Assembly: GCA_016780605.1 (NCBI GenBank)
Contig: JADHLS010000436.1
Coordinates: 1 to 5,481, forward strand
Direction: 5' to 3'
Source: Reyranella sp.
GTDB lineage: Bacteria; Pseudomonadota; Alphaproteobacteria; Reyranellales; Reyranellaceae
DNA length: 5,481 nucleotides
The notes under the pieces were generated by a model, which was not told the origin of the DNA, did not search any database, and saw nothing but the letters and a program-made list of their open reading frames with translations. Of this stretch, positions 1-5,481 are shown piece after piece; positions within the stretch are counted from its first letter, which is position 1; every line of letters starts with the position of its first letter. The translations under genes and the position numbers were made by a program.

Positions 1-2
1 GC

Positions 3-1148
3 CTGTCGCTGATCGCTGCCGCCGCGCGTCTGGAAGAGCCCGACATCCTGATCCTGGACGAGCCCACCAATCATCTCGACCTCGCCAACATCGCCACGCT
101 CGAACGCTGGCTCACAGTCGATTTCCCCGTGCCCATGCTGATCGTGAGCCACGACCGCGAGTTCCTGAATCGCGTCACCGACCGGACGCTGTTCCTGCGC
201 AGCGACGGCATGCATACGTTCAAGAGTCCCTTCAGCGAGGCCCGCGAGGAGCTGTTGCGCCACGATGCGGCGGCGGCGGCCCGCGCCCAGCTCGAGGAGA
301 AGGAGATCCGCCGCCTGGAGCAGGCGGCCGCGCGATACAAGGTCTGGGCAGTCAAGAACCCCGATCTCAACAAGCGCAAGGCCGCGCTCGAGACGCGCAT
401 CGCCCGCATCGAGAAGGACCGCACCCAGGCCTACGTCGCCCGTGAACGCCGGCTGGAACTGGCCGATGGCGACATCGACGCCAAGGTAGCGCTGCGCCTG
501 GCCGGACTCACGGTCACCGCGCCGGGCAGCGACCGCAAGCTGATCGCCATCGATCGTCTCGCTGTCGCCGCCGGGGACCGCATCGCGCTGCTGGGCGTCA
601 ACGGCGCCGGCAAGTCGACGCTTCTGTCGGCGCTGGCCGGCGCCTTCGACCCAGAGCTGGAGCACTATGACAGCCAGTCGCCGATTCGCTTCAACCCGGC
701 CTGCCGCCTGGTGCACTTCGACCAGACCATGCGCGACCTGCCGCTCGACACCTCGATCCTGGACTACGTGCTCGAGGTCGCCGGCTTGAGCGAAAAGGAT
801 GCGATCCGCCAGCTCGCCGGCGCCGGTTTCCCGTTCGCCAAGACGCCGGAGCCGATCTCGATCCTGAGCCATGGCGAGCGCGCGCGGCTGGTGTTCCTCA
901 AGATGAAACTGCTGCGGCCCAACATGTACCTCCTGGACGAGCCGACCAACCATCTCGACATCGAGGGCCAGGAAGCGCTCGAGGCCGAGCTCGACCAGAG
1001 CGACGTGTCGTGCCTGTTCGTCAGCCACGACCGCTACTTCACGCGCACCGTGGCCACGCGGTTCCTGGAGATCCGCAAGGGAAGGCTGGTCGAGATCGAC
1101 GATGCGGAAGAGTTCTTCAATGCTGCGAGCCAGGAGGACCAGGCATGA
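3..1148 (+). CDS. ABC-F family ATPase (Uup-like), 5' truncated by window edge
   Basis: Soluble twin-ATPase protein of the ABC-F class. Members bind the ribosome and use ATP hydrolysis to relieve stalled or drug-bound states; they are not transporters. The reading frame is open from base 3, so the N-terminal Walker A and first signature lie outside the window and 381 residues remain. In visible numbering, the first ATPase domain ends with Walker B and D-loop LDEPTNHLD (18-26) and H-loop SHD (49-51). A charged, Glu/Arg/Lys-rich interdomain linker, probably helical, spans about 85-140. The second domain carries Walker A GVNGAGKST (198-206), signature LSHGE (288-292), Walker B with catalytic Glu 313 in LLDEPTNHLD, and H-loop His 342. 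Two LDEPTNHLD motifs are diagnostic of ABC-F. The C terminus stops soon after domain 2, so the coiled-coil extension of E. coli Uup appears absent. The signature has His where Gly is usual. The stop overlaps the next start. The ABC-F call is firm; subfamily and antibiotic resistance role are not. Confidence 0.93.
   Translation: MSLIAAAARLEEPDILILDEPTNHLDLANIATLERWLTVDFPVPMLIVSHDREFLNRVTDRTLFLRSDGMHTFKSPFSEAREELLRHDAAAAARAQLEEKEIRRLEQAAARYKVWAVKNPDLNKRKAALETRIARIEKDRTQAYVARERRLELADGDIDAKVALRLAGLTVTAPGSDRKLIAIDRLAVAAGDRIALLGVNGAGKSTLLSALAGAFDPELEHYDSQSPIRFNPACRLVHFDQTMRDLPLDTSILDYVLEVAGLSEKDAIRQLAGAGFPFAKTPEPISILSHGERARLVFLKMKLLRPNMYLLDEPTNHLDIEGQEALEAELDQSDVSCLFVSHDRYFTRTVATRFLEIRKGRLVEIDDAEEFFNAASQEDQA
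1132..1137 (+). promoter_or_regulatory. Ribosome binding site of the first LLM gene
   Basis: A perfect AGGAGG lies 7 bases before the ATG at 1145, inside the last codons of the ABC-F gene. It fixes the start at 1145 even though the frame stays open upstream to about 1010. Its position inside the upstream gene, with the ATGA stop/start overlap, indicates translational coupling. Confidence 0.8.
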
Positions 1149-2134
1149 CCCTGCCATTGCACGATCGCCTGAGCGTCGGCATCCAGACCATCCATCGCCG
1201 CACCGAGCCTGGCATTGGCGCCTGGCTGCCGGAGATCGACGAGCTGGTGAAGCTGGTCACGCTGGTCGACCGCTGCGGTTACGATTCTTTGTGGGTTGGC
1301 GACCACGTCTCGTTCGCGCTTCCCATCCTCGATCCCTTCCTGCAGCTCGCCCAGGCGGCCGTCGTGAGCCGACGCCTGCAGCTGGGGACGGCGGTCTATC
1401 TCTTGCCGCTGCGTCACCCCGGGCCGGTCGCCAAGCAGGTCGCGACGCTCGATCACCTCTCGGAGGGCCGATTCGTCTTCGGCGTCGGCGTCGGCGGGGA
1501 GTTTCCCAAGGAGTACGAGCTTTGCGGCGTTCCGATCGCCGAGCGCGGCGCACGCCTGTCGGAGAGCCTGACGGCGTTGCGCAAGCTCTGGACCGGTGAG
1601 CCGGCGACGCATGATGGCCGCTTCTTCAAGTTCGCCGACATCACGATGCAGCCGCCGCCACGCCAGGCCGGCGGACCGCCGATCTGGTGCGGCGGCCGCT
1701 CCGATGCCGCCTTGAAACGCGTGGCGCGCATGACCGACGGCTGGATGTCGTATGTCGTCACGCCGGACATGTTCCGCGAGGGACTGGACAAGATCGGCGA
1801 AGCGGCGGCCGCCAGCGGCCGCGTGTTCGACCGCGGCTTCGCTTCCGCCCATCTTCTCTTCACTCGCGTCGACAAGACCTATGAGGACGCGCTCGAAGCC
1901 GCGACCAAGAGCCTGAGCACCCGCTACGCCATGGACTTCCGGCGTGCCGCCCAGCGCTACTGCGCGCTCGGTCCACCTCAGCAGGTCGTCGAGACCATCC
2001 GCCGGTTCCATGATGCCGGTGCGCGCCACGTGATCCTCGATTTCGTCGGCCCTTACGAGGAGCGCTTCGACGAGATCGAGCGCTTTGCCGCCGAGGCGAT
2101 GCCCTTGCTGGCCAACCTGCGCGGAGGGAACTGA
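1145..2134 (+). CDS. LLM class flavin-dependent oxidoreductase (bacterial luciferase-like monooxygenase)
   Basis: A 329-residue cytosolic TIM-barrel oxidoreductase of the bacterial luciferase superfamily, the normal length for the family. These enzymes use reduced FMN, or F420 in other lineages, for oxygenation or hydride transfer on diverse organic substrates; the substrate here is unknown. Family features seen are VDRCGYDSLWVGDH (41-54, second barrel strand), LGTAVYLLPLRHP (80-92, third strand), the stretch from Gln 98 through LDHLSEGRFVFGVGVGGE to Glu 119, and PIWCGGRSDAALKRVA (179-194) followed by DGW (198-200). The C-terminal LGPPQQVVETIRRFHDAGA region from residue 275 is the usual LLM tail helix. 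The start at 1145 is chosen for its strong ribosome binding site and ATGA overlap; the longer frame from 1010 would put unrelated sequence before the barrel. The gene ends 2 bases before the next LLM gene. The sequence resembles the group often annotated as F420-dependent, but cofactor use cannot be decided from sequence alone. Confidence 0.9.
   Translation: MTLPLHDRLSVGIQTIHRRTEPGIGAWLPEIDELVKLVTLVDRCGYDSLWVGDHVSFALPILDPFLQLAQAAVVSRRLQLGTAVYLLPLRHPGPVAKQVATLDHLSEGRFVFGVGVGGEFPKEYELCGVPIAERGARLSESLTALRKLWTGEPATHDGRFFKFADITMQPPPRQAGGPPIWCGGRSDAALKRVARMTDGWMSYVVTPDMFREGLDKIGEAAAASGRVFDRGFASAHLLFTRVDKTYEDALEAATKSLSTRYAMDFRRAAQRYCALGPPQQVVETIRRFHDAGARHVILDFVGPYEERFDEIERFAAEAMPLLANLRGGN
2123..2128 (+). 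promoter_or_regulatory. Ribosome binding site of the second LLM gene
   Basis: GGAGGG lies 8 bases upstream of the ATG at 2137, within the last codons of the preceding gene. It supports 2137 as the start and continued co-translation along the operon. Confidence 0.75.
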
Positions 2135-2136
2135 CC

Positions 2137-3183
2137 ATGCGACTCGGAATGCTGCTGCGCTACCACGGCCACGATCTCGCGCTCAACGAGGTCCTGGAGG
2201 CCGAGCGGCTGGGCTACGATTCGGTGTGGAGCGGCGAGGCCTACGGCACCGACGCGGTGACGCCGACGGCGTGGATCCTGGCGCGCACGACAAAGATCAG
2301 GGCCGGCACCGGCATCATGCAGATGCAGGCGCGCACGCCGGCCTGCACCGCGATGACGGCGCTCACCCTGCAGGCGCTGTCGAACAACCGGTTTCTCCTC
2401 GGCATCGGCGCTTCCGGACCGCAGGTCGTCGAGGGCTGGCACGGCGTGCCGTTCGGCAAGCCGATGGCGCGGACTCGCGAATACATCGAAATCCTGCGCA
2501 AGATCCTGAAGCGCGATGCGGCGCTGCAGCACCAGGGCGAGCTCTACCAGATCCCCTACACCGGCCCCGGCGCCACCGGGCTCGGCAAGCCGCTGAAAAG
2601 CATCCTGCATGGCGACCCGAACATGCCGATCTACGCCGCCTCGATCACGCCGATCGGCCTGCGCACGGCGGGCGAAGTGGCCGACGGCGTATTGCCGATC
2701 TTCATGTCGCCGGAGAAGACCAAAATGGTCACCGATCCGTTACGCGCCGGCATCGCCCGGGGGATCGCCAAAGGCCGGCCCGGCCGCAGCCTCGCCGACT
2801 TCGACGTGGCGCCTTACGTCCGCATCGCCATGGGCTCCGACCTGCAGGCCTGCCGCGACGCGCTGAAGCCCGAGCTCGCGCTCTATGTCGGCGGCATGGG
2901 CGCGCGATCGAAGAACTTCTACAACGATGTCACCAAGCAGCTGGGCTACGAGGAAGCCGCCGTGAAGATTCAGGATGCGTTCCTGGGCGGCCGCCGCGCC
3001 GAGGCGATCGCGGCCGTGCCCGACGCCTTCGTCGACGAGGTCTCCCTGGTCGGCAGCCCCGAACGCATCAGGGATCGCCTGCAAGCCTGGAAGGAAGCGG
3101 GCAGGACGCACGAGGTCGGCTCGATGCTGCTGAGCGGTGCCACCGTCGACTCGCTGCGCGTCGTCGCGGAAGCAGTGCTCTAG
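2137..3183 (+). CDS. LLM class oxidoreductase, resembling the mycobacterial Rv3520c-like F420-dependent group
   Basis: A 348-residue second member of the bacterial luciferase superfamily, predicted cytosolic. Visible hallmarks are the N-terminal strand MRLGMLLRY, AERLGYDSVWSGEAYGTD (22-39), IRAGTGIMQMQARTP (54-68), LSNNRFLLGIGASGPQVVEGWHG (81-103), MPIYAASITPIGLRTAGEVADG (163-184) and YVGGMGARSKNFYND (250-264). From memory, the SGPQVVEGWHG and GGMGA...NFY motifs characterise the Rv3520c-like subgroup, usually annotated as F420-dependent. The C-terminal VGSPERIRDRLQAWKEAG (305-322) matches the LLM tail helix. It starts 2 bases after the previous stop and is the last gene of the apparent operon; a hairpin-containing spacer follows. 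It differs from the upstream LLM protein along most of its length, including barrel strand 2 (WSGEAYGTD against LWVGDH), so the pair is not a recent duplication. Substrate is unknown, and an FMN-based reaction is possible if the host lacks F420. Confidence 0.9.
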   Translation: MRLGMLLRYHGHDLALNEVLEAERLGYDSVWSGEAYGTDAVTPTAWILARTTKIRAGTGIMQMQARTPACTAMTALTLQALSNNRFLLGIGASGPQVVEGWHGVPFGKPMARTREYIEILRKILKRDAALQHQGELYQIPYTGPGATGLGKPLKSILHGDPNMPIYAASITPIGLRTAGEVADGVLPIFMSPEKTKMVTDPLRAGIARGIAKGRPGRSLADFDVAPYVRIAMGSDLQACRDALKPELALYVGGMGARSKNFYNDVTKQLGYEEAAVKIQDAFLGGRRAEAIAAVPDAFVDEVSLVGSPERIRDRLQAWKEAGRTHEVGSMLLSGATVDSLRVVAEAVL

Positions 3184-3212
3184 AGTACTATGACGACTGC
3201 GTGAGGGCCATG

Positions 3213-3230
3213 CGGCAGCACTACCTGCCG
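3213..3230 (+). repeat. Short inverted repeat (hairpin) after the LLM operon
   Basis: CGGCAG at 3213-3218 and CTGCCG at 3225-3230 form a perfect 6-bp stem with a 6-base loop, 29 bases after the second LLM stop codon. No T-run follows, so it is not a typical intrinsic terminator; it could stabilise the transcript 3' end or help Rho-dependent termination. A tiny frame across it (3210-3254, 14 codons) has no support as a gene. Confidence 0.45.
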
Positions 3231-3266
3231 GCCTCGACCTGCCAGCCGCGATAATCCTTGCTTCGC

Positions 3267-3292
3267 GGGGACCCCGAACGGGGTCGGTCCCC
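3267..3292 (+). terminator. GC-rich palindrome, possible operon terminator
   Basis: Two nested inverted repeats occupy this site. GACCCC (3270-3275) and GGGGTC (3280-3285) form a 6-bp stem around a GAAC loop. Alternatively GGGGACC (3267-3273) pairs with GGTCCCC (3286-3292) as a 7-bp stem. Flanking TTCGCG (3262-3267) and CGCGAA (3304-3309) are also complementary. A pyrimidine-rich CCTTCTT follows, weaker than a true T-tract. Location between the LLM operon and the CBS-BON gene suits a terminator, but a dispersed REP-like palindrome is also possible. Confidence 0.45.
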
Positions 3293-3367
3293 TTCTTGCC
3301 ATTCGCGAAACTGTAACCAAGTCGGCGCTACGGTTCGGCTCGGCGTTGTCCGATTGCGGGGGTTCTC

Positions 3368-4048
3368 ATGAAGGCGGTGGATGTCATGGTCCACAACCCG
3401 ATCACCATCGGGCCGGACGAGAATGTCGGCTCGGCGATCAAGCTCCTGGCCGAACATGACGTGAGCGCCCTGCCCGTCGTCGACGACAGCGGCACGGTCG
3501 TAGGCATCATCAGCGAGGCCGACCTGGTGCGCCGCGAGGAGCTGGCGACCGACAAGCGGCGACCGTGGTGGCTCGAAGCTTTCACGCCGGCTACCGCCCT
3601 GGCGGAGGAATTCGCCAAGTCGCATGGCCGGCGCGTGCGCGAAGTGATGTCCGACCGCGTGGTTTCGGCGGCCGAGGACACGTCGCTTCGGGAGATCGCC
3701 AACCTGCTGGAGCGCAACCGGATCAAGCGCGTGCCGATCCTGCGCGACGGCAAGCTGGTAGGTATCGTGAGCCGATCCAACCTGATCCAGGCGGTCGCGA
3801 CCCAGCTGCCGATCCCGGATCACAGCGCGGCACACTCCGATCGCGACATTCGCCTCGAGATCCTGGAAGAGCTGGCCAAGCAGAAGTGGACCGACTTCGG
3901 CTCGCGCAACATCACCGTTCGCGATGGCGTCGTTCACATCTGGGGGCTGGTCGGCTCGGCCGAGGAACACAAGGCCCTGCTGGCGCTTGTCGAGGAAATC
4001 GAAGGCGTCAAGAGCGTGAGCGACGAGACCTTCCCGACGTTCAGCTGA
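3368..4048 (+). CDS. CBS-CBS-BON domain protein
   Basis: A 226-residue soluble protein with no signal peptide or membrane segment. The first CBS motif covers about 1-56 (DVM...P at 5-11, SALPVVDDSGTVVGIISEADL at 33-53). The second covers about 88-146 (VREVMSDRVVS from 90, then IKRVPILRDGKLVGIVSRSNL at 119-139). A BON domain fills about 157-222, with NITVRDGVVHIWGLVGS (181-197) and a closing EGVKSV helix-strand. The two CBS motifs should form a Bateman module binding an adenine nucleotide such as AMP, ATP or SAM. BON domains usually bind phospholipid, but this one is not exported, so it may be a ligand or partner module. A segment between the CBS motifs carries RRPWWLEAF (64-72), which I recall as common in this family. 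The ATG at 3368 coincides with the conserved start of CBS1; GGGGG at 3358-3362 is a weak ribosome binding site. It is probably monocistronic, behind a 184-base spacer. Target is unknown. Confidence 0.92.
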   Translation: MKAVDVMVHNPITIGPDENVGSAIKLLAEHDVSALPVVDDSGTVVGIISEADLVRREELATDKRRPWWLEAFTPATALAEEFAKSHGRRVREVMSDRVVSAAEDTSLREIANLLERNRIKRVPILRDGKLVGIVSRSNLIQAVATQLPIPDHSAAHSDRDIRLEILEELAKQKWTDFGSRNITVRDGVVHIWGLVGSAEEHKALLALVEEIEGVKSVSDETFPTFS

Positions 4049-4058
4049 CGATCTTCAG

Positions 4059-5481
4059 CTACCGGACGTCATTCACCGACGCGAACTCGAAACCCAGCAA
4101 CTCGAGCCTGTCGCGCGGATCGCCGGCATAGGGACCCCTGTCGAAGTCCCGGGGTGTCAGCCCGATCTTCAGGTCCGCACCGGGACTGGCCAGCTTCACC
4201 CTCATCGTGCAGCGAAAGACACCGTCCGGCAGCGCTTCGATCTTCGAGTCGAGCACGCCGACCGTGCGCCGGGACGACCGCGCCGATGGATCGCATTGCA
4301 CGGCCGGGTAGATCACAGGTGCGGCGAGCGACTGGAACTCCAGGTACAGCTGGCGCTTGCCGACGATGCGGAAGGTCACCGACACCTGATAGACGGCGTC
4401 CGGGAGCTTCGCCAGCGCGGTCCTGAGATAGTGCCAGCCGTTGGTGGCCGTTTCGCTGGCGATGACTCCGGGGCCCTGCGCCGGCGCCGTCAGGAGCATG
4501 CCCTCGACCGACCAGTCCGGGGCCGCGAAGCTGTCACCGCTCCACAGGGTGACAAGCCTTGTCTCTGGCGCCGCTGGCGGCTCCGCCAGCGGGATGCCAA
4601 GGGCGGCGGCGACAGCGCGACCCAGACGACGGGACGCGGCGTCCTCGTGCCCTGTCCTGAGGTGGTCGGGAGTGACGAACCACTGCCGCGGCCACGGCTC
4701 CAGCAAAGCTTCGTCCGGCACCACCAGGTTGGGATAGTCGGCCTTGACGGCGGCAATCTCGGCCTTGAGGGTCGACAGGAAGGGTTCGGACATGTTCCGG
4801 CAAGGGAACGGCTGAAACATCAGGATCAGCTTCGCGCCGTGGCGAGCCGCCAGAGCCGCGAGCCGTCGCAGCTGAATGTCCGTGGGCGTTCTCGGAACGG
4901 TGAAGGCGTCGCGCACGAAGTCCCAGTCATTGTGCTGGCGATCACCGACGTCTGTTGGGCCGCACACGCGCGCCAGCAGCTCGCCCTGCTTGTCCGCCGT
5001 GTAGTTCACGTCGTTCTCGGGCAGCCATCCCCGTGAGGCCCGCAAGCTGCTCGTCAGCTCCGGCCAATAGGCGTCGATCGCCTGCATGCCGCGCTGGAAG
5101 AAGCTGCCGCCCAGGGTATAGACCGGCGGAACGATGTCCTGCCGCGCCGCCAGGGTCGGCGGCGTCATGTAGGGGGAGAGTTCGCCAAAGGCAGTACGCA
5201 GCCGATCTTCCCCGCCGACAAAGGCCAGGTCGGTGGGCGCCACGGTCCGCGGCGTGTTGAACAGGGTGATGTAGACGACCACGACCTTGATCGACGGCAC
5301 GTGGCGGAGCGCAAACTCGGCGATGGTGTAGTAGCCGTCGAAGCCGGTATTGGCGCAGCAGCTCAGGTTCTCATATCTCAGGCCACCCAGATAGCTGTCG
5401 ACGATGCCGGGCACGATGCCATGCAGGCCGGAGCTGTCGCCGACCTGGATGACGTCCGGCCGGTCGCGCAATGCACTCAGC
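4059..5481 (-). CDS. SGNH/GDSL-hydrolase-like protein with beta-rich C-terminal domain, 5' end outside window
   Basis: At least 473 residues, read leftward from the right edge to a TAG at 4059-4061. The first in-frame start-like codon is TTG at 5471, but the frame stays open to 5481 and no ribosome binding site is visible, so the true start, and any signal or anchor segment, probably lies outside. Counting from the TTG codon, DVIQVGDSSG (6-15) has a strand followed by GDSS, matching SGNH block I with Ser 13 as candidate nucleophile. NTGFDGYY (41-48) may supply the oxyanion Asn or Gly, followed by strand IKVVVVYIT. LILMFQPFP near 216-224 is another core strand. TPDHLRTGHEDAASRRLG contains Asp 269-His 270, placed like the block V Asp/His before a final helix. 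Residues about 305-470 look like a beta sandwich (VYQVSVTFRIVG, LPDGVFRCTMRVKL), possibly carbohydrate binding. Such proteins often deacylate or O-acylate polysaccharides, but no substrate can be assigned. The gene converges on the CBS-BON gene with 10 bases between stops. Confidence 0.72.
   Translation of the reverse strand, partial: LSALRDRPDVIQVGDSSGLHGIVPGIVDSYLGGLRYENLSCCANTGFDGYYTIAEFALRHVPSIKVVVVYITLFNTPRTVAPTDLAFVGGEDRLRTAFGELSPYMTPPTLAARQDIVPPVYTLGGSFFQRGMQAIDAYWPELTSSLRASRGWLPENDVNYTADKQGELLARVCGPTDVGDRQHNDWDFVRDAFTVPRTPTDIQLRRLAALAARHGAKLILMFQPFPCRNMSEPFLSTLKAEIAAVKADYPNLVVPDEALLEPWPRQWFVTPDHLRTGHEDAASRRLGRAVAAALGIPLAEPPAAPETRLVTLWSGDSFAAPDWSVEGMLLTAPAQGPGVIASETATNGWHYLRTALAKLPDAVYQVSVTFRIVGKRQLYLEFQSLAAPVIYPAVQCDPSARSSRRTVGVLDSKIEALPDGVFRCTMRVKLASPGADLKIGLTPRDFDRGPYAGDPRDRLELLGFEFASVNDVR

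Noticed and set aside
1010..1144. Extended N terminus for the first LLM protein
   Set aside because: This stretch is the ABC-F coding region read in another frame. The AGGAGG and ATGA overlap place the start at 1145.
1479..1500. Tandem GGCGTC-like repeat
   Set aside because: It encodes the Gly/Val run GVGVGGE of an LLM core strand and loop, so codon bias explains it.
1034..2029. Long open frame of 331 codons on the minus strand
   Set aside because: It lies antisense to the first LLM gene, which has clear family motifs. Its translation has no recognisable motif, and long antisense frames are expected at this GC content.
2085..3254. 389-codon plus-strand frame overlapping the second LLM gene
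   Set aside because: The translation is a low-complexity Arg/Ala/Gly-rich shadow; the overlapping frame at 2137-3183 encodes a clear LLM enzyme.
3210..3254. 14-codon open frame after the LLM operon
   Set aside because: It is too short, has no good ribosome binding site and lies across a hairpin.
3296..3334. Possible sigma-70 promoter for the CBS-BON gene (TTGCCA as -35)
   Set aside because: No acceptable -10 hexamer lies 16-18 bases downstream; TGTAAC and TACGGT are at the wrong spacing.
3221..3970. 249-codon minus-strand frame antisense to the CBS-BON gene
   Set aside because: No domain signal is seen, and it covers a well supported gene on the other strand.
4296..5036. 246-codon plus-strand frame antisense to the SGNH-like gene
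   Set aside because: The translation is Arg/Gly/Gln-rich with no motif; the minus strand carries the GDSS-containing protein.

Overview
The window is GC-rich and densely coding. Four of its five genes use a codon pattern with G or C heavily favoured at the third position. The gene set is an Uup-type ABC-F ATPase, two luciferase-like (LLM) flavin oxidoreductases, a CBS-CBS-BON protein and an SGNH-like protein. This fits a soil or environmental Pseudomonadota genome, most likely an alphaproteobacterium. That placement is an inference from gene content and composition; no rRNA or other taxonomic marker is present.

Left block, bases 1 to 3183, plus strand. The 3' two thirds of an ABC-F ATPase gene enters from the left edge. 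Its stop overlaps the start of a first LLM oxidoreductase (ATGA overlap). A second LLM oxidoreductase follows after a 2-base gap. Each LLM gene has a strong Shine-Dalgarno sequence, so the three genes look like one translationally coupled unit. The two LLM proteins belong to visibly different subgroups, so this is not a fresh tandem duplication. They probably oxidise or reduce an organic substrate with FMN or F420. The substrate cannot be read from the sequence, and the ABC-F protein may be a neighbour by chance.

Middle, bases 3184 to 4048. A 184-base intergenic stretch holds two hairpin-forming inverted repeats, the second being a strong GC palindrome near 3267-3292. After it comes a single cytosolic CBS-CBS-BON protein, a probable nucleotide-sensing regulatory protein.

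Right block, bases 4059 to 5481, minus strand. A large gene converges on the CBS-BON gene with only 10 bases between the stops and runs off the right edge. It encodes an SGNH/GDSL-like enzyme domain with a GDSS nucleophile motif and a C-terminal Asp-His pair, followed by a beta-rich C-terminal domain of about 165 residues. It is the least characterised gene here. I see no mobile element, tRNA, rRNA, CRISPR array or clear new defence system in the window.
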